A stretch of DNA of 6,086 nt from Marinovum sp. (GTDB taxonomy: Bacteria > Pseudomonadota > Alphaproteobacteria > Rhodobacterales > Rhodobacteraceae): NCBI GenBank assembly GCA_002684375.1, contig NYVC01000140.1:1-6086 (forward strand). The letters are read 5' to 3'. Position 1 is the first letter of the stretch. Each line of letters begins with the position of its first letter. The notes beneath the pieces were generated by a model. The model did no database searches. It saw only the letters and a program-made list of their open reading frames with translations, and was not told the origin of the DNA. Below, one piece after another: positions 1-5,865 of this stretch. The position numbers were made by a program, and so were the translations under genes.

Positions 1-6
1 GACAAG

Positions 7-32
7 GGGCCAGTTTGGGAGGCTGTTGGCCC
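7..32 (-). terminator. Possible hairpin terminator after the membrane-protein gene
   Basis: Just downstream of the minus-strand stop codon at 35-37 there is a perfect 6-bp inverted repeat, GGGCCA (7-12) against TGGCCC (27-32), with a 14-base loop. It could end the greA/membrane-protein transcript. The bases following the stem in the minus direction (CTTGTC) are not a T-run and the window ends there, so an intrinsic terminator is unproven. It may be a chance GC-rich hairpin. Confidence 0.25.
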
Positions 33-34
33 GG

Positions 35-1087
35 TCAATCAAACGTTCCGGCCACTCGACCCAGCAACATAAACGCGCGGGCTGTCCTTGTGTTTGACAG
101 GGCTGCTATTTCAACATCACTGGCGGTCTTTTCAAATGTCAGGAAGTTCTTATCGAACAAGCGTAGAAAATGATGTGCCGAATCTCTAAAAATTGAATCT
201 TGTTTCAGTCTCAAAGTGGCTCTTGCCAGCGCTCCCCGGTCGCGAACACCACCCAAAGCGGCAATTGTGCGACCGCGTTCGCCTGCGGCAAAGCGACGCC
301 ATACTTCAGGGCGGGCCATGTCGGGACGCAGGTCGTCCATATAGATACCGTCTTGGCTCAGCAGTGTCAGTATATCCTGCGAGGATTGTACGAGCTGAGA
401 TGAATTACGGTCTTTGAGAACGCGCTGAAGCGCGGCAAACCCCTCGCTATCTTCGCTGTTTTCAGGAAAATTCAAAGCGCGGATATAATCGTTATGTCCC
501 GGGGATCCCTTGGCCTCTTGGCTGGCGGCCTCTAAGCCCAAATTGCCTTGATCCAGCGAAGTCTCTGAGGCTGTTTTTCGGTCGGCTGGTGCGGGTTGAT
601 CACGCCGCTTGGGGGCGGCTGCCTGTGGTGCGGGGGGCTGCATATTCTGCTGCAGGGATTTGATCTCTGCCAAGGCGGTTTCCAGCATTTGTTGGGCAAG
701 CACGACCTCATCTAGTTTTCTTGTAAGCGCGATCGTGCTGTCGGTGCGTGGCTGTTTTGGCAGCGCTGCATAGGCTTGTCGAAGCGTCATCAAGGCGGTC
801 TCGGTTCTGCGCGCCTCGTCTTGTACCATATGCAGCAAGTGCAGCAGAGCCGCGCCGATCCAGATTAACCCGATTGGTAGAAGGGCCAAAAACAGACCGA
901 TGAAAACATCCAGCGCGGAAAGTTGGTCAGTGACGGTGGTTCCAAAGAACAGCACCGCAAGCGATATTGCACCCCAAATTGCACTTAGAACTATCGCGGG
1001 AATAGCCACTGAGGGCCTCGGAATATCTGCATGCGCTGTCACGAAGGTCGGTATCGCCGAGGGAGAGGTGTCACTGGGATCGGCCAT
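35..1087 (-). CDS. Uncharacterised two-TM inner-membrane protein with coiled coil
   Basis: This is a 350-residue protein of unknown function. I see a polar N-terminus (1-25), two hydrophobic segments (about 27-48 and 61-87) predicted to cross the inner membrane, and a charged helical stretch (about 90-150, heptad-like, e.g. LTRKLDEVV and LETALAEIKSL) likely to form a coiled coil. A Pro/Ala-rich linker (about 150-175) follows, then a C-terminal domain (about 225-350) that looks well ordered, with motifs such as LTLLSQDGIYMDDLRPD, WRRFAAGERGR and the terminal ARAFMLLGRVAGTFD. I recall similar C-termini in Rhodobacteraceae proteins annotated as hypothetical. With a short TM1-TM2 loop the large C-terminal part probably lies in the cytoplasm (inference). 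The ATG at 1087 was chosen because it lies 13 bases after the greA stop; the longer frame starting at 1165 would overlap greA by 65 bases and adds residues with no recognisable character. It is probably co-transcribed with greA. No Shine-Dalgarno site is strong here, which fits translational coupling. Confidence 0.85.
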   Translation of the reverse strand: MADPSDTSPSAIPTFVTAHADIPRPSVAIPAIVLSAIWGAISLAVLFFGTTVTDQLSALDVFIGLFLALLPIGLIWIGAALLHLLHMVQDEARRTETALMTLRQAYAALPKQPRTDSTIALTRKLDEVVLAQQMLETALAEIKSLQQNMQPPAPQAAAPKRRDQPAPADRKTASETSLDQGNLGLEAASQEAKGSPGHNDYIRALNFPENSEDSEGFAALQRVLKDRNSSQLVQSSQDILTLLSQDGIYMDDLRPDMARPEVWRRFAAGERGRTIAALGGVRDRGALARATLRLKQDSIFRDSAHHFLRLFDKNFLTFEKTASDVEIAALSNTRTARAFMLLGRVAGTFD

Positions 1088-1100
1088 TGTGCGCTTTCGG

Positions 1101-1571
1101 TTAGATATATTGAATGCTGAGCACTTCGTAGGACCGGTCGCCGCCGGGTGTTTTGACTTCGACACTGTCGCCTTCTTCCTTGCCGATCAAGGCGCGGGCA
1201 ATCGGGCTCTTCATATTGAGCAACCCCTGTTCAATATTCGCCTCGTTCTCGCCGACAATCTGCCAGGTCTTTTCTTCATCCGTGTCTTCATCAACCAATC
1301 GCACAGTGGCCCCGAATTTAATGGCACCCGACAGGCTTGTTGGATCGATCACCTCGGCCAGCGACAATGTGCCTTCTATCTCTTTGACCCGACCCTCGAT
1401 GAAACTGTGTTTTTCACGTGCCGAATGATATTCGGCGTTTTCAGACAGGTCACCGTGTTCGCGGGCCTCGGCAATGGCTTTTATAATCGCCGGGCGTTCG
1501 GTTGACTTCAAATGTTTGAGTTCGGTTTCAAGCGCCGTATGGCCCCTGCGCGTCATAGGTTTTTTTTCCAT
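1101..1571 (-). CDS. greA: Transcription elongation factor GreA
   Basis: GreA binds the secondary channel of stalled, backtracked RNA polymerase and stimulates cleavage of the extruded 3' RNA end, so that elongation can resume. The 156-residue length is normal for the family. Residues 1 to about 75 form the N-terminal antiparallel coiled coil and about 80-156 the C-terminal FKBP-like domain. The tip signature [20 protein letters not shown] (35-54) is intact, including the acidic residues Asp41 and Glu44 that position the catalytic metal ion in this family. The C-terminal half carries the typical [20 protein letters not shown] and [18 protein letters not shown] stretches. The start at 1571 aligns by length with the E. 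coli protein (MQAIPMTLRG against [10 protein letters not shown]); the internal Met6 is the alternative. The upstream ribosome site is weak (GGA a few bases before ATG). It is the first gene of a probable two-gene operon. Confidence 0.97.
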   Translation of the reverse strand: MEKKPMTRRGHTALETELKHLKSTERPAIIKAIAEAREHGDLSENAEYHSAREKHSFIEGRVKEIEGTLSLAEVIDPTSLSGAIKFGATVRLVDEDTDEEKTWQIVGENEANIEQGLLNMKSPIARALIGKEEGDSVEVKTPGGDRSYEVLSIQYI

Positions 1572-1604
1572 TTGATCCGGTTCCGGTCGTTTGTTTTATT
1601 GGGC

Positions 1605-1614
1605 CGTTCGAACG
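1605..1614. promoter_or_regulatory. Perfect 10-bp palindrome upstream of greA
   Basis: CGTTCGAACG is a perfect inverted repeat located 33 bases before the greA start codon. If the candidate promoter at 1629-1658 is real, it lies near the transcription start or in the early leader. It could be an operator half or a small RNA hairpin. I cannot assign a regulator, and a 10-bp palindrome can arise by chance. Confidence 0.25.
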
Positions 1615-1628
1615 TAATTTGCCCCAGC

Positions 1629-1658
1629 TATAGTCCCTAGGAAGATGCCATTTTGCAA
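1629..1658 (-). promoter_or_regulatory. Weak candidate promoter for greA
   Basis: Read on the minus strand there is TTGCAA (1658-1653) as a -35-like element and ACTATA (1634-1629) as a -10-like element, 18 bases apart. Both depart from the sigma-70 consensus, but the position, about 60-90 bases upstream of the greA start in the divergent intergenic region, is appropriate. Alphaproteobacterial promoters are often degenerate, so this is a placement guess. Confidence 0.25.
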
Positions 1659-1803
1659 GACCTTTTCAAACGAATTGTAGGCGATGCTTGATGCGGGCGC
1701 AATCAGGATGAATAAGTAAACGGCTGTTATTTACGATTGGTTTAACATAGGCTGATGGTTGACGCCGGATGTTTTGGCACGCTAGGCATGCACAGCGGAC
1801 GAA

Positions 1804-1821
1804 AGCGGTGTTAACCCCGCT
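1804..1821. promoter_or_regulatory. 18-bp near-palindrome just upstream of the ETF-QO ribosome site
   Basis: AGCGGTGTTAACCCCGCT is an inverted repeat with eight of nine pairs matching (mismatch T1809/C1816) centred on GTTAAC. It ends three bases before the Shine-Dalgarno sequence. It may be a repressor operator in the leader, or form an RNA hairpin (5-bp stem AGCGG/CCGCT, 8-base loop) affecting ribosome access. The function is inferred from symmetry and position only. Confidence 0.35.
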
Positions 1822-1823
1822 AA

Positions 1824-1829
1824 AAGGAG
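1824..1829 (+). promoter_or_regulatory. Strong Shine-Dalgarno site that fixes the ETF-QO start
   Basis: AAGGAG lies five bases before the ATG at 1835. This is the best ribosome site in the window and decides for 1835 over the in-frame ATG at 1769, whose extra 22 residues precede the FAD-binding fold and look like non-coding leader. Confidence 0.85.
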
Positions 1830-1834
1830 CGAAT

Positions 1835-3487
1835 ATGGCCGAGATTGAACGAGAAGCAATGGCGTACGATGTTGTGATCGTCGGGGCGGGGCCGGCGGGC
1901 CTGTCTGCGGCAATTAGGCTCAAGCAGCTTTCTGCCGATATCGAGGTTGTGGTGCTGGAAAAAGGCTCTGAGGTCGGGGCGCATATTCTGTCGGGCGCTG
2001 TACTGGACCCCAGTGGTTTAAACGCATTGATCCCTGATTGGAAAGAACGCGGAGCGCCGCTTAACACGGCTGTTAAAGAAGACAACTTCTACGTGCTTGG
2101 TGAGGCGGGGCAAATACGCCTGCCGAATATGATCATGCCGCCGCTGATGAATAACCATGGCAATTATATTGTTTCAATGGGCAATGTCTGTCGCTGGCTG
2201 GCCGAACAGGCCGAGGCTCTGGGTGTTGAGATATTTCCTGGCATGGCGTGTTCTGAATTAATTTATGCCGATGACGGCGCCCTCAAAGGTGTGGTGGCAG
2301 GTGAATTTGGCAAAAATGCAGATGGCACTCCGGGGGACGGTTATGAACCGGGTATGGAATTACACGGAAAATATGTGTTTCTGTCCGAAGGCGTGCGGGG
2401 ATCGCTGGCCAAGGAAGTGATTGCCAAATACAATCTTTCTGCAAATTGTGATGTGCCAAAATTTGGAATCGGCATGAAAGAGATCTGGGAGGTCAAACCA
2501 GAAAACCACAATCAAGGCGAGGTCACCCATACGATGGGCTGGCCGCTCGGGTTTAAGAACAGCGGTGGATCGTTTATATATCATCTTGAGAACAATCAGG
2601 TTTATGTGGGCTATATCGTCGATTTGAATTATAAAAACCCCTATCTGTTTCCCTATATGGAATTTCAACGGCTCAAACATCATCCGAAAATTGCCAAGGT
2701 GCTCGAGGGTGGCAAACGTATTGCCTATGGCGCCAGAGCAGTCACTAAAGGTGGACTGCAATCAATCCCGCAGTCAGCGTTTCCGGGAGGGGCTTTATTG
2801 GGTTGTTCAGCGGGCTTGGTCAATCTGCCGCGGATCAAGGGCAATCACAATGCAATGTATTCGGGTATTGCGGCGGCCGAAGCCGCCTATACAGCGCTGC
2901 AAAACGGGCAGTCGGGGGATATGTTGGTGGCCTATGACACCGCCTTACGGCAGGGCCCGGTAGGTAAAGACCTCAAGAAAGTGCGCAATGTGGCCCCGCT
3001 CAATGCCCGATTTGGACCGCTTGGCGGGCTGGCGCTTGGTGGGTTTGACATGTGGTTTCAGACCTTGCTTGGCTTTAGTTTGTTCGGCACTCTCAAGCAT
3101 GGAAAAACGGACGCGCAATCGACGCAAGAGGCCGCCAAACACCAGCCGATCGATTATCCTAAACCCGACGGTAAGCTAAGTTTTGATCGTCTGACCAACG
3201 TGTCGTTTGCCATGACCAACCACGAAGAAAGCCAACCCGTACATCTTAAACTGGCAGATGCGCGCATTCCGATCTCGGTGAATTTGGCCAAATTTGCCGA
3301 ACCAGCTCAGCGGTATTGTCCGGCTGGGGTCTATGAGGTGGTACACGAAACGGATAAAGACCCGCGCTTTGTTATCAATTTTCAGAATTGCGTTCACTGT
3401 AAGACGTGTGACATCAAAGACCCCAGTGAGAATATAACTTGGGTGACGCCTCAGGGTGGTGATGGGCCAAATTATCCAAATATGTAG
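1835..3487 (+). CDS. Electron-transfer flavoprotein:ubiquinone oxidoreductase (ETF-QO)
   Basis: This enzyme takes electrons from reduced ETF, which collects them from acyl-CoA, amino-acid and choline-derived dehydrogenases, and passes them through FAD and a [4Fe-4S] cluster to ubiquinone at the inner membrane (EC 1.5.5.1). The 550-residue length is typical of bacterial forms. An N-terminal Rossmann motif GAGPAG (17-22) with Glu42 at the end of the second strand binds the ADP part of FAD. GAHILSGAV (48-56) is a family signature. GGLQSIPQ (306-313) and the stretch ending GNHNAM (336-341) are the conserved central FAD/quinone-domain segments. The C-terminal ferredoxin-like domain has Cys495 and the CVHCKTC group (Cys519, Cys522, Cys525), matching the four cluster ligands of the mammalian enzyme in order and near-identical spacing. 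All expected motifs are intact, so it should be active. The etfA/etfB genes are not in this window. The gene is commonly called etfD or etfQO; I leave the symbol blank because usage varies. Confidence 0.97.
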   Translation: MAEIEREAMAYDVVIVGAGPAGLSAAIRLKQLSADIEVVVLEKGSEVGAHILSGAVLDPSGLNALIPDWKERGAPLNTAVKEDNFYVLGEAGQIRLPNMIMPPLMNNHGNYIVSMGNVCRWLAEQAEALGVEIFPGMACSELIYADDGALKGVVAGEFGKNADGTPGDGYEPGMELHGKYVFLSEGVRGSLAKEVIAKYNLSANCDVPKFGIGMKEIWEVKPENHNQGEVTHTMGWPLGFKNSGGSFIYHLENNQVYVGYIVDLNYKNPYLFPYMEFQRLKHHPKIAKVLEGGKRIAYGARAVTKGGLQSIPQSAFPGGALLGCSAGLVNLPRIKGNHNAMYSGIAAAEAAYTALQNGQSGDMLVAYDTALRQGPVGKDLKKVRNVAPLNARFGPLGGLALGGFDMWFQTLLGFSLFGTLKHGKTDAQSTQEAAKHQPIDYPKPDGKLSFDRLTNVSFAMTNHEESQPVHLKLADARIPISVNLAKFAEPAQRYCPAGVYEVVHETDKDPRFVINFQNCVHCKTCDIKDPSENITWVTPQGGDGPNYPNM

Positions 3488-3524
3488 GCTGAAAACTCGG
3501 AAGCGGCGTTGATTGGAATAGCTG

Positions 3525-3568
3525 AAAACCCATTATGGATGGCAGATTTAGGCTATTATTAGGGTTTT
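3525..3568 (+). terminator. Weak possible terminator after ETF-QO
   Basis: AAAACCC (3525-3531) is complementary to GGGTTTT (3562-3568), and the second arm runs into a five-T tract (3565-3569). The position 38 bases after the stop codon is right, but the 30-base loop makes the hairpin weak. It may not terminate, and read-through into the TPR gene is possible. Confidence 0.25.
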
Positions 3569-3613
3569 TGTACCACAGATAACCCCGTTGGGACAGAACT
3601 GTGTCACTGTTTG

Positions 3614-3646
3614 TTGAAACATGCAGGCAACAGCATTAGATATACT
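3614..3646 (+). promoter_or_regulatory. Weak candidate promoter for the TPR gene
   Basis: TATACT (3641-3646) matches the -10 consensus in five of six positions and lies 38 bases before the ATG at 3685. The only good -35-like element, TTGAAA (3614-3619), is 21 bases away, longer than the preferred 16-18. Either the -35 is degenerate and closer, or this is not a promoter. Confidence 0.25.
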
Positions 3647-3684
3647 CTCATGTTTTCGTCAATATTGGGGCAGAGTGCACGCGT

Positions 3685-5385
3685 ATGAGACCGTTAAATT
3701 ATCTAACTATTGTACTATTGTGTGTCACTTTGGGTGTCCCAATATCGGGTGCGGCAAAGTCTCTTTCGGGGGCCTATCTGGCGGCCCGTCAAGCAGATGC
3801 GGAGCGGGACTATAGGATTTCTGAGCAATATTACACCCGCGCCCTGCGGCAGGACCCAAACAATCCAGCGCTGATGGAATACTTGATCATGGCGCATATA
3901 TCGCTTGGACAGTTTGCTGCGGCATCTCCAGTGGCGCAGCGGCTCGATGCGCAGCAGGTTGATAGCCAACTGGTTAATATGATGCAGATCGCCACAGGTG
4001 CTGCTCAGGGCCAGTATGACGACATATTACTGCGCATTGATCAAGGCAAAGGGATTGGGGCGCTTATTGATAGCTTGCTGGTGGCTTGGGCTATCACGGG
4101 TCAGGGTAAAATGTCGGATGCTCTAGCGGCGTTTGATTCGGTGGCAGAAAAGCAGGGCGTCGAGGCCTTTGCGCGCTATCATAAAGCTCTGGCTTTGGCC
4201 CATGCTGGTGATTTCGAAAGCGCCGCGGAAATTTTTGAACAAACCGTAGACGCAGGTATCCGGCTCACCCGCAGGGGGGTCATTGCCCAGATACAAGTAC
4301 TCAGTCAACTGGACCTTGGTGATCAGGCAATTGCGGTGTTGGATCGCAGTTTTGGCGCGTCACTCGATCCCGAAATCAGCAACCTTCGACAGCGTTTGTC
4401 AGCGGATGAGACGCTTGACTTTAGCATCGTCCGCACCCCGCGCGAGGGATTGGCGGAAGTCTTTTATTCGATCGCCAATATTCTTTCTGCGGATGCAGAG
4501 CCAGATTATACACTATTTTATACCCGCATTGCCGAGTATTTGCGCCCTGATCATCTGGATGCGGTGCTGTTTTCGGCCAGCCTGCTTGAACAGCTTGAGC
4601 AATTTGAACTGGCCAGTCAGAATTATACGAAAATACCGACCAGTGCGCCTGCGTTTCACAATGCTGAATTGGGTCGGGCCGACACCTTGCGGCGCAGTGG
4701 TAACTTTGATGCCGCGATTGAAGTGCTGGAACAATTGGCCCGAACGCATACAGATTTACCCATTGTGCATTCGACACTGGGCGATACCCTGCGTCGGGAA
4801 CAGATGTTCGCCAGAGCCGTTGAAGCCTATGACCGGGCTATTGCACTGTATGGTGGGGTGGCCCGTTCGCCTTGGTTCATTCTTTACGCGCGGGGCATCA
4901 GTCATGAGCGTTTGGGGCATTGGCCGGAATCCGAGGCTGACTTGCGCGCTGCACTCAAGCTTAACCCTGATCAGCCACAGGTAATGAACTATCTTGCATA
5001 CTCACTGGTTGAAAAAAAGGTGAACCTACAAGAAGCGCTAAGCCTGATTAAGCGCGCAGTGGCACTGCAACCACAGAGTGGTTATATCGTTGATAGTCTG
5101 GGCTGGGTGTTGTTCCGTTTGGGCCAATACACCAAAGCGGTGGCTCACATGGAACGTGCGACCGAATTGATGCCGGTTGATCCGATTGTCAATGATCATT
5201 TGGGCGATGTCTATTGGTCTGTTGGACGTCGTTTGGAAGCGGAATTCCAATGGAACCGCGCACTGTCCTTTAAGCCTGAAGAAAAAGAGGCTACGCGCAT
5301 TCGACGCAAGTTGGAAGTTGGTCTGGATCAGGTTCTGTCTGAAGAGGGCGCGCCGCCACTGGAACTGGTCCAAGATGACGGTTAA
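3685..5385 (+). CDS. Exported tetratricopeptide-repeat (TPR) protein, function unknown
   Basis: A 566-residue protein with an N-terminal signal peptide: basic start MRPLNY, hydrophobic core about 7-20, and a small-residue cleavage site near SGA/A (21-24). Cys13 is not in a lipobox, so a soluble periplasmic protein rather than a lipoprotein is expected. Helical repeats begin at about 30-88 (AYLAARQADAERDYRISEQYY) and become clearly TPR-like from about 320 onward. Recognisable units start near 325 (LGRADTLRRSGNFDAAIEVL), 358 (LGDTLRREQMFARAVEAYDRA), 397, 430, 465 (SLGWVLFRLGQYTKAVAHME) and 501 (HLGDVYWSVGRRLEAEFQW). The middle (about 90-310) is degenerate and has no recognised enzymatic domain. 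TPR arrays bind protein partners, so a scaffold or chaperone-like envelope role is likely, but the partner is unknown. The end is a short acidic tail. The start codon is supported by the signal peptide; the ribosome site (AGAG, nine bases upstream) is weak. The gene could be co-transcribed with ETF-QO or use its own promoter. Confidence 0.92.
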   Translation: MRPLNYLTIVLLCVTLGVPISGAAKSLSGAYLAARQADAERDYRISEQYYTRALRQDPNNPALMEYLIMAHISLGQFAAASPVAQRLDAQQVDSQLVNMMQIATGAAQGQYDDILLRIDQGKGIGALIDSLLVAWAITGQGKMSDALAAFDSVAEKQGVEAFARYHKALALAHAGDFESAAEIFEQTVDAGIRLTRRGVIAQIQVLSQLDLGDQAIAVLDRSFGASLDPEISNLRQRLSADETLDFSIVRTPREGLAEVFYSIANILSADAEPDYTLFYTRIAEYLRPDHLDAVLFSASLLEQLEQFELASQNYTKIPTSAPAFHNAELGRADTLRRSGNFDAAIEVLEQLARTHTDLPIVHSTLGDTLRREQMFARAVEAYDRAIALYGGVARSPWFILYARGISHERLGHWPESEADLRAALKLNPDQPQVMNYLAYSLVEKKVNLQEALSLIKRAVALQPQSGYIVDSLGWVLFRLGQYTKAVAHMERATELMPVDPIVNDHLGDVYWSVGRRLEAEFQWNRALSFKPEEKEATRIRRKLEVGLDQVLSEEGAPPLELVQDDG

Positions 5386-5422
5386 AGGGCGTGTCGGTCA
5401 GGGACGGGCCCAAAAAAGATTA
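5375..5422 (+). pseudogene. Possible 5' remnant of a gene interrupted by the IS
   Basis: An ATG at 5375 overlaps the last codons of the TPR gene by 11 bases, an arrangement typical of translationally coupled neighbours. It opens a frame of 16 codons (MTVKGRVGQGRAQKRL) that then runs into the insertion sequence and stops at 5483-5485. Sixteen residues are too few to identify a family. From memory, related Rhodobacteraceae often have ispE (isoprenoid-pathway kinase) after a TPR gene next to ETF-QO, but these residues do not show the family's FAPAKINL motif. This may equally be non-coding DNA between genes. Confidence 0.3.
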
Positions 5423-5440
5423 GGGCCTGTTGACAATCAT
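5423..5440. repeat. Terminal inverted repeat at the IS end
   Basis: GGGCCTGTTGACAATCAT marks the boundary between the chromosomal flank and the element. The exact inner limit of the repeat cannot be set without the opposite end. The outer limit is inferred from the GGGCCTGTTGAC start and the adjacent TA. Confidence 0.6.
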
Positions 5441-5865
5441 CTTGAAGCTATTAGTGCTGCCACGAGGTTCCAACACGCTGCATAGCTGCAATCTGTTTTG
5501 TCGTACCTTGTGGCTATCCCTCTGAACTCTTTGATCTTTGCGAAATAATTCTCCACCAGATGGCGCCACTTGTAGACCTCCGCATCATAATTGCGCTGGA
5601 TTTTACGGTTGGTTTTGGGCGGGATCACAGCAGTTGCACCGCGCTCATCAAGGTCTTGTAATAGCCAGTCCGCGTCAAACGCCTTGTCCGCGAGCAGTGC
5701 ATCAAATGAAACGCCTTTGATCAACGGCGCGACACCTTTCATATCATGCGCTTGCCCCGGCAGCAGCAGAAACCGAACCAAATTGCCGAGCGCATCCACC
5801 AACGCAACGATCTTTGTCGTTAGCCCACCGCGCGAGCGCCCAATGGCCTGATGCTGAGACCCCCT
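5437..5865 (-). CDS. IS5-family transposase, C-terminal part (orfB frame)
   Basis: This frame supplies the catalytic C-terminal half of a DDE transposase: 142 residues if entered by -1 frameshift at 5868-5862. It begins with RGSQHQAIGRSRGGLTTKI, which continues the orfA product as expected for this group. The second catalytic Asp is in LLADKAFDAD. The third acidic residue is the Glu of YKWRHLVENYFAKIK, which fits the Y-(2)-R-(3)-E-(6)-K signature exactly. Asp to Glu spacing is 45 residues. No internal stop or deletion is visible, so this half appears intact. A free-standing start at the TTG at 5802 is possible on paper but would omit conserved residues, so a fusion product is more likely. Confidence 0.88.
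   Translation of the reverse strand, partial: RGSQHQAIGRSRGGLTTKIVALVDALGNLVRFLLLPGQAHDMKGVAPLIKGVSFDALLADKAFDADWLLQDLDERGATAVIPPKTNRKIQRNYDAEVYKWRHLVENYFAKIKEFRGIATRYDKTDCSYAACWNLVAALIASR

Noticed and set aside
1088..1165. A longer start for the membrane protein at 1165
   Set aside because: It would overlap greA by 65 bases and add a segment with no membrane or domain character. The ATG 13 bases after the greA stop is more plausible.
900..1505. A 201-codon plus-strand open frame opposite greA and the membrane-protein gene
   Set aside because: It lies antisense to greA, which is certain from its motifs, and its translation shows no recognisable family features.
1769..1834. An in-frame ATG 22 codons upstream of the chosen ETF-QO start
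   Set aside because: The strong AAGGAG is correctly spaced for 1835, the extension has no family character, and the 550-residue form has the normal length.
1666..2085. A minus-strand open frame across the divergent region and the ETF-QO 5' end
   Set aside because: It is antisense to the FAD-binding region of ETF-QO and has low-complexity Ser/Ala-rich content typical of a shadow frame.
3488..3529. Direct repeat GCTGAAAAC at 3488-3496 and 3521-3529
   Set aside because: Two 9-base copies 33 bases apart can occur by chance, and there is no third copy or array structure.
4283..4984. A 233-codon plus-strand open frame inside the TPR gene
   Set aside because: It is an out-of-frame shadow of the TPR coding sequence, with Trp/Cys/Arg-rich composition and no domain.
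5429..5434. TTGACA in the IS end as a -35 element of an outward promoter
   Set aside because: It points into the element, antisense to the transposase, and no good -10 lies 16-18 bases downstream. It is more simply part of the terminal repeat.
5538..5851. Plus-strand open frames inside the IS
   Set aside because: They are antisense to the transposase, whose catalytic signature is complete on the minus strand.
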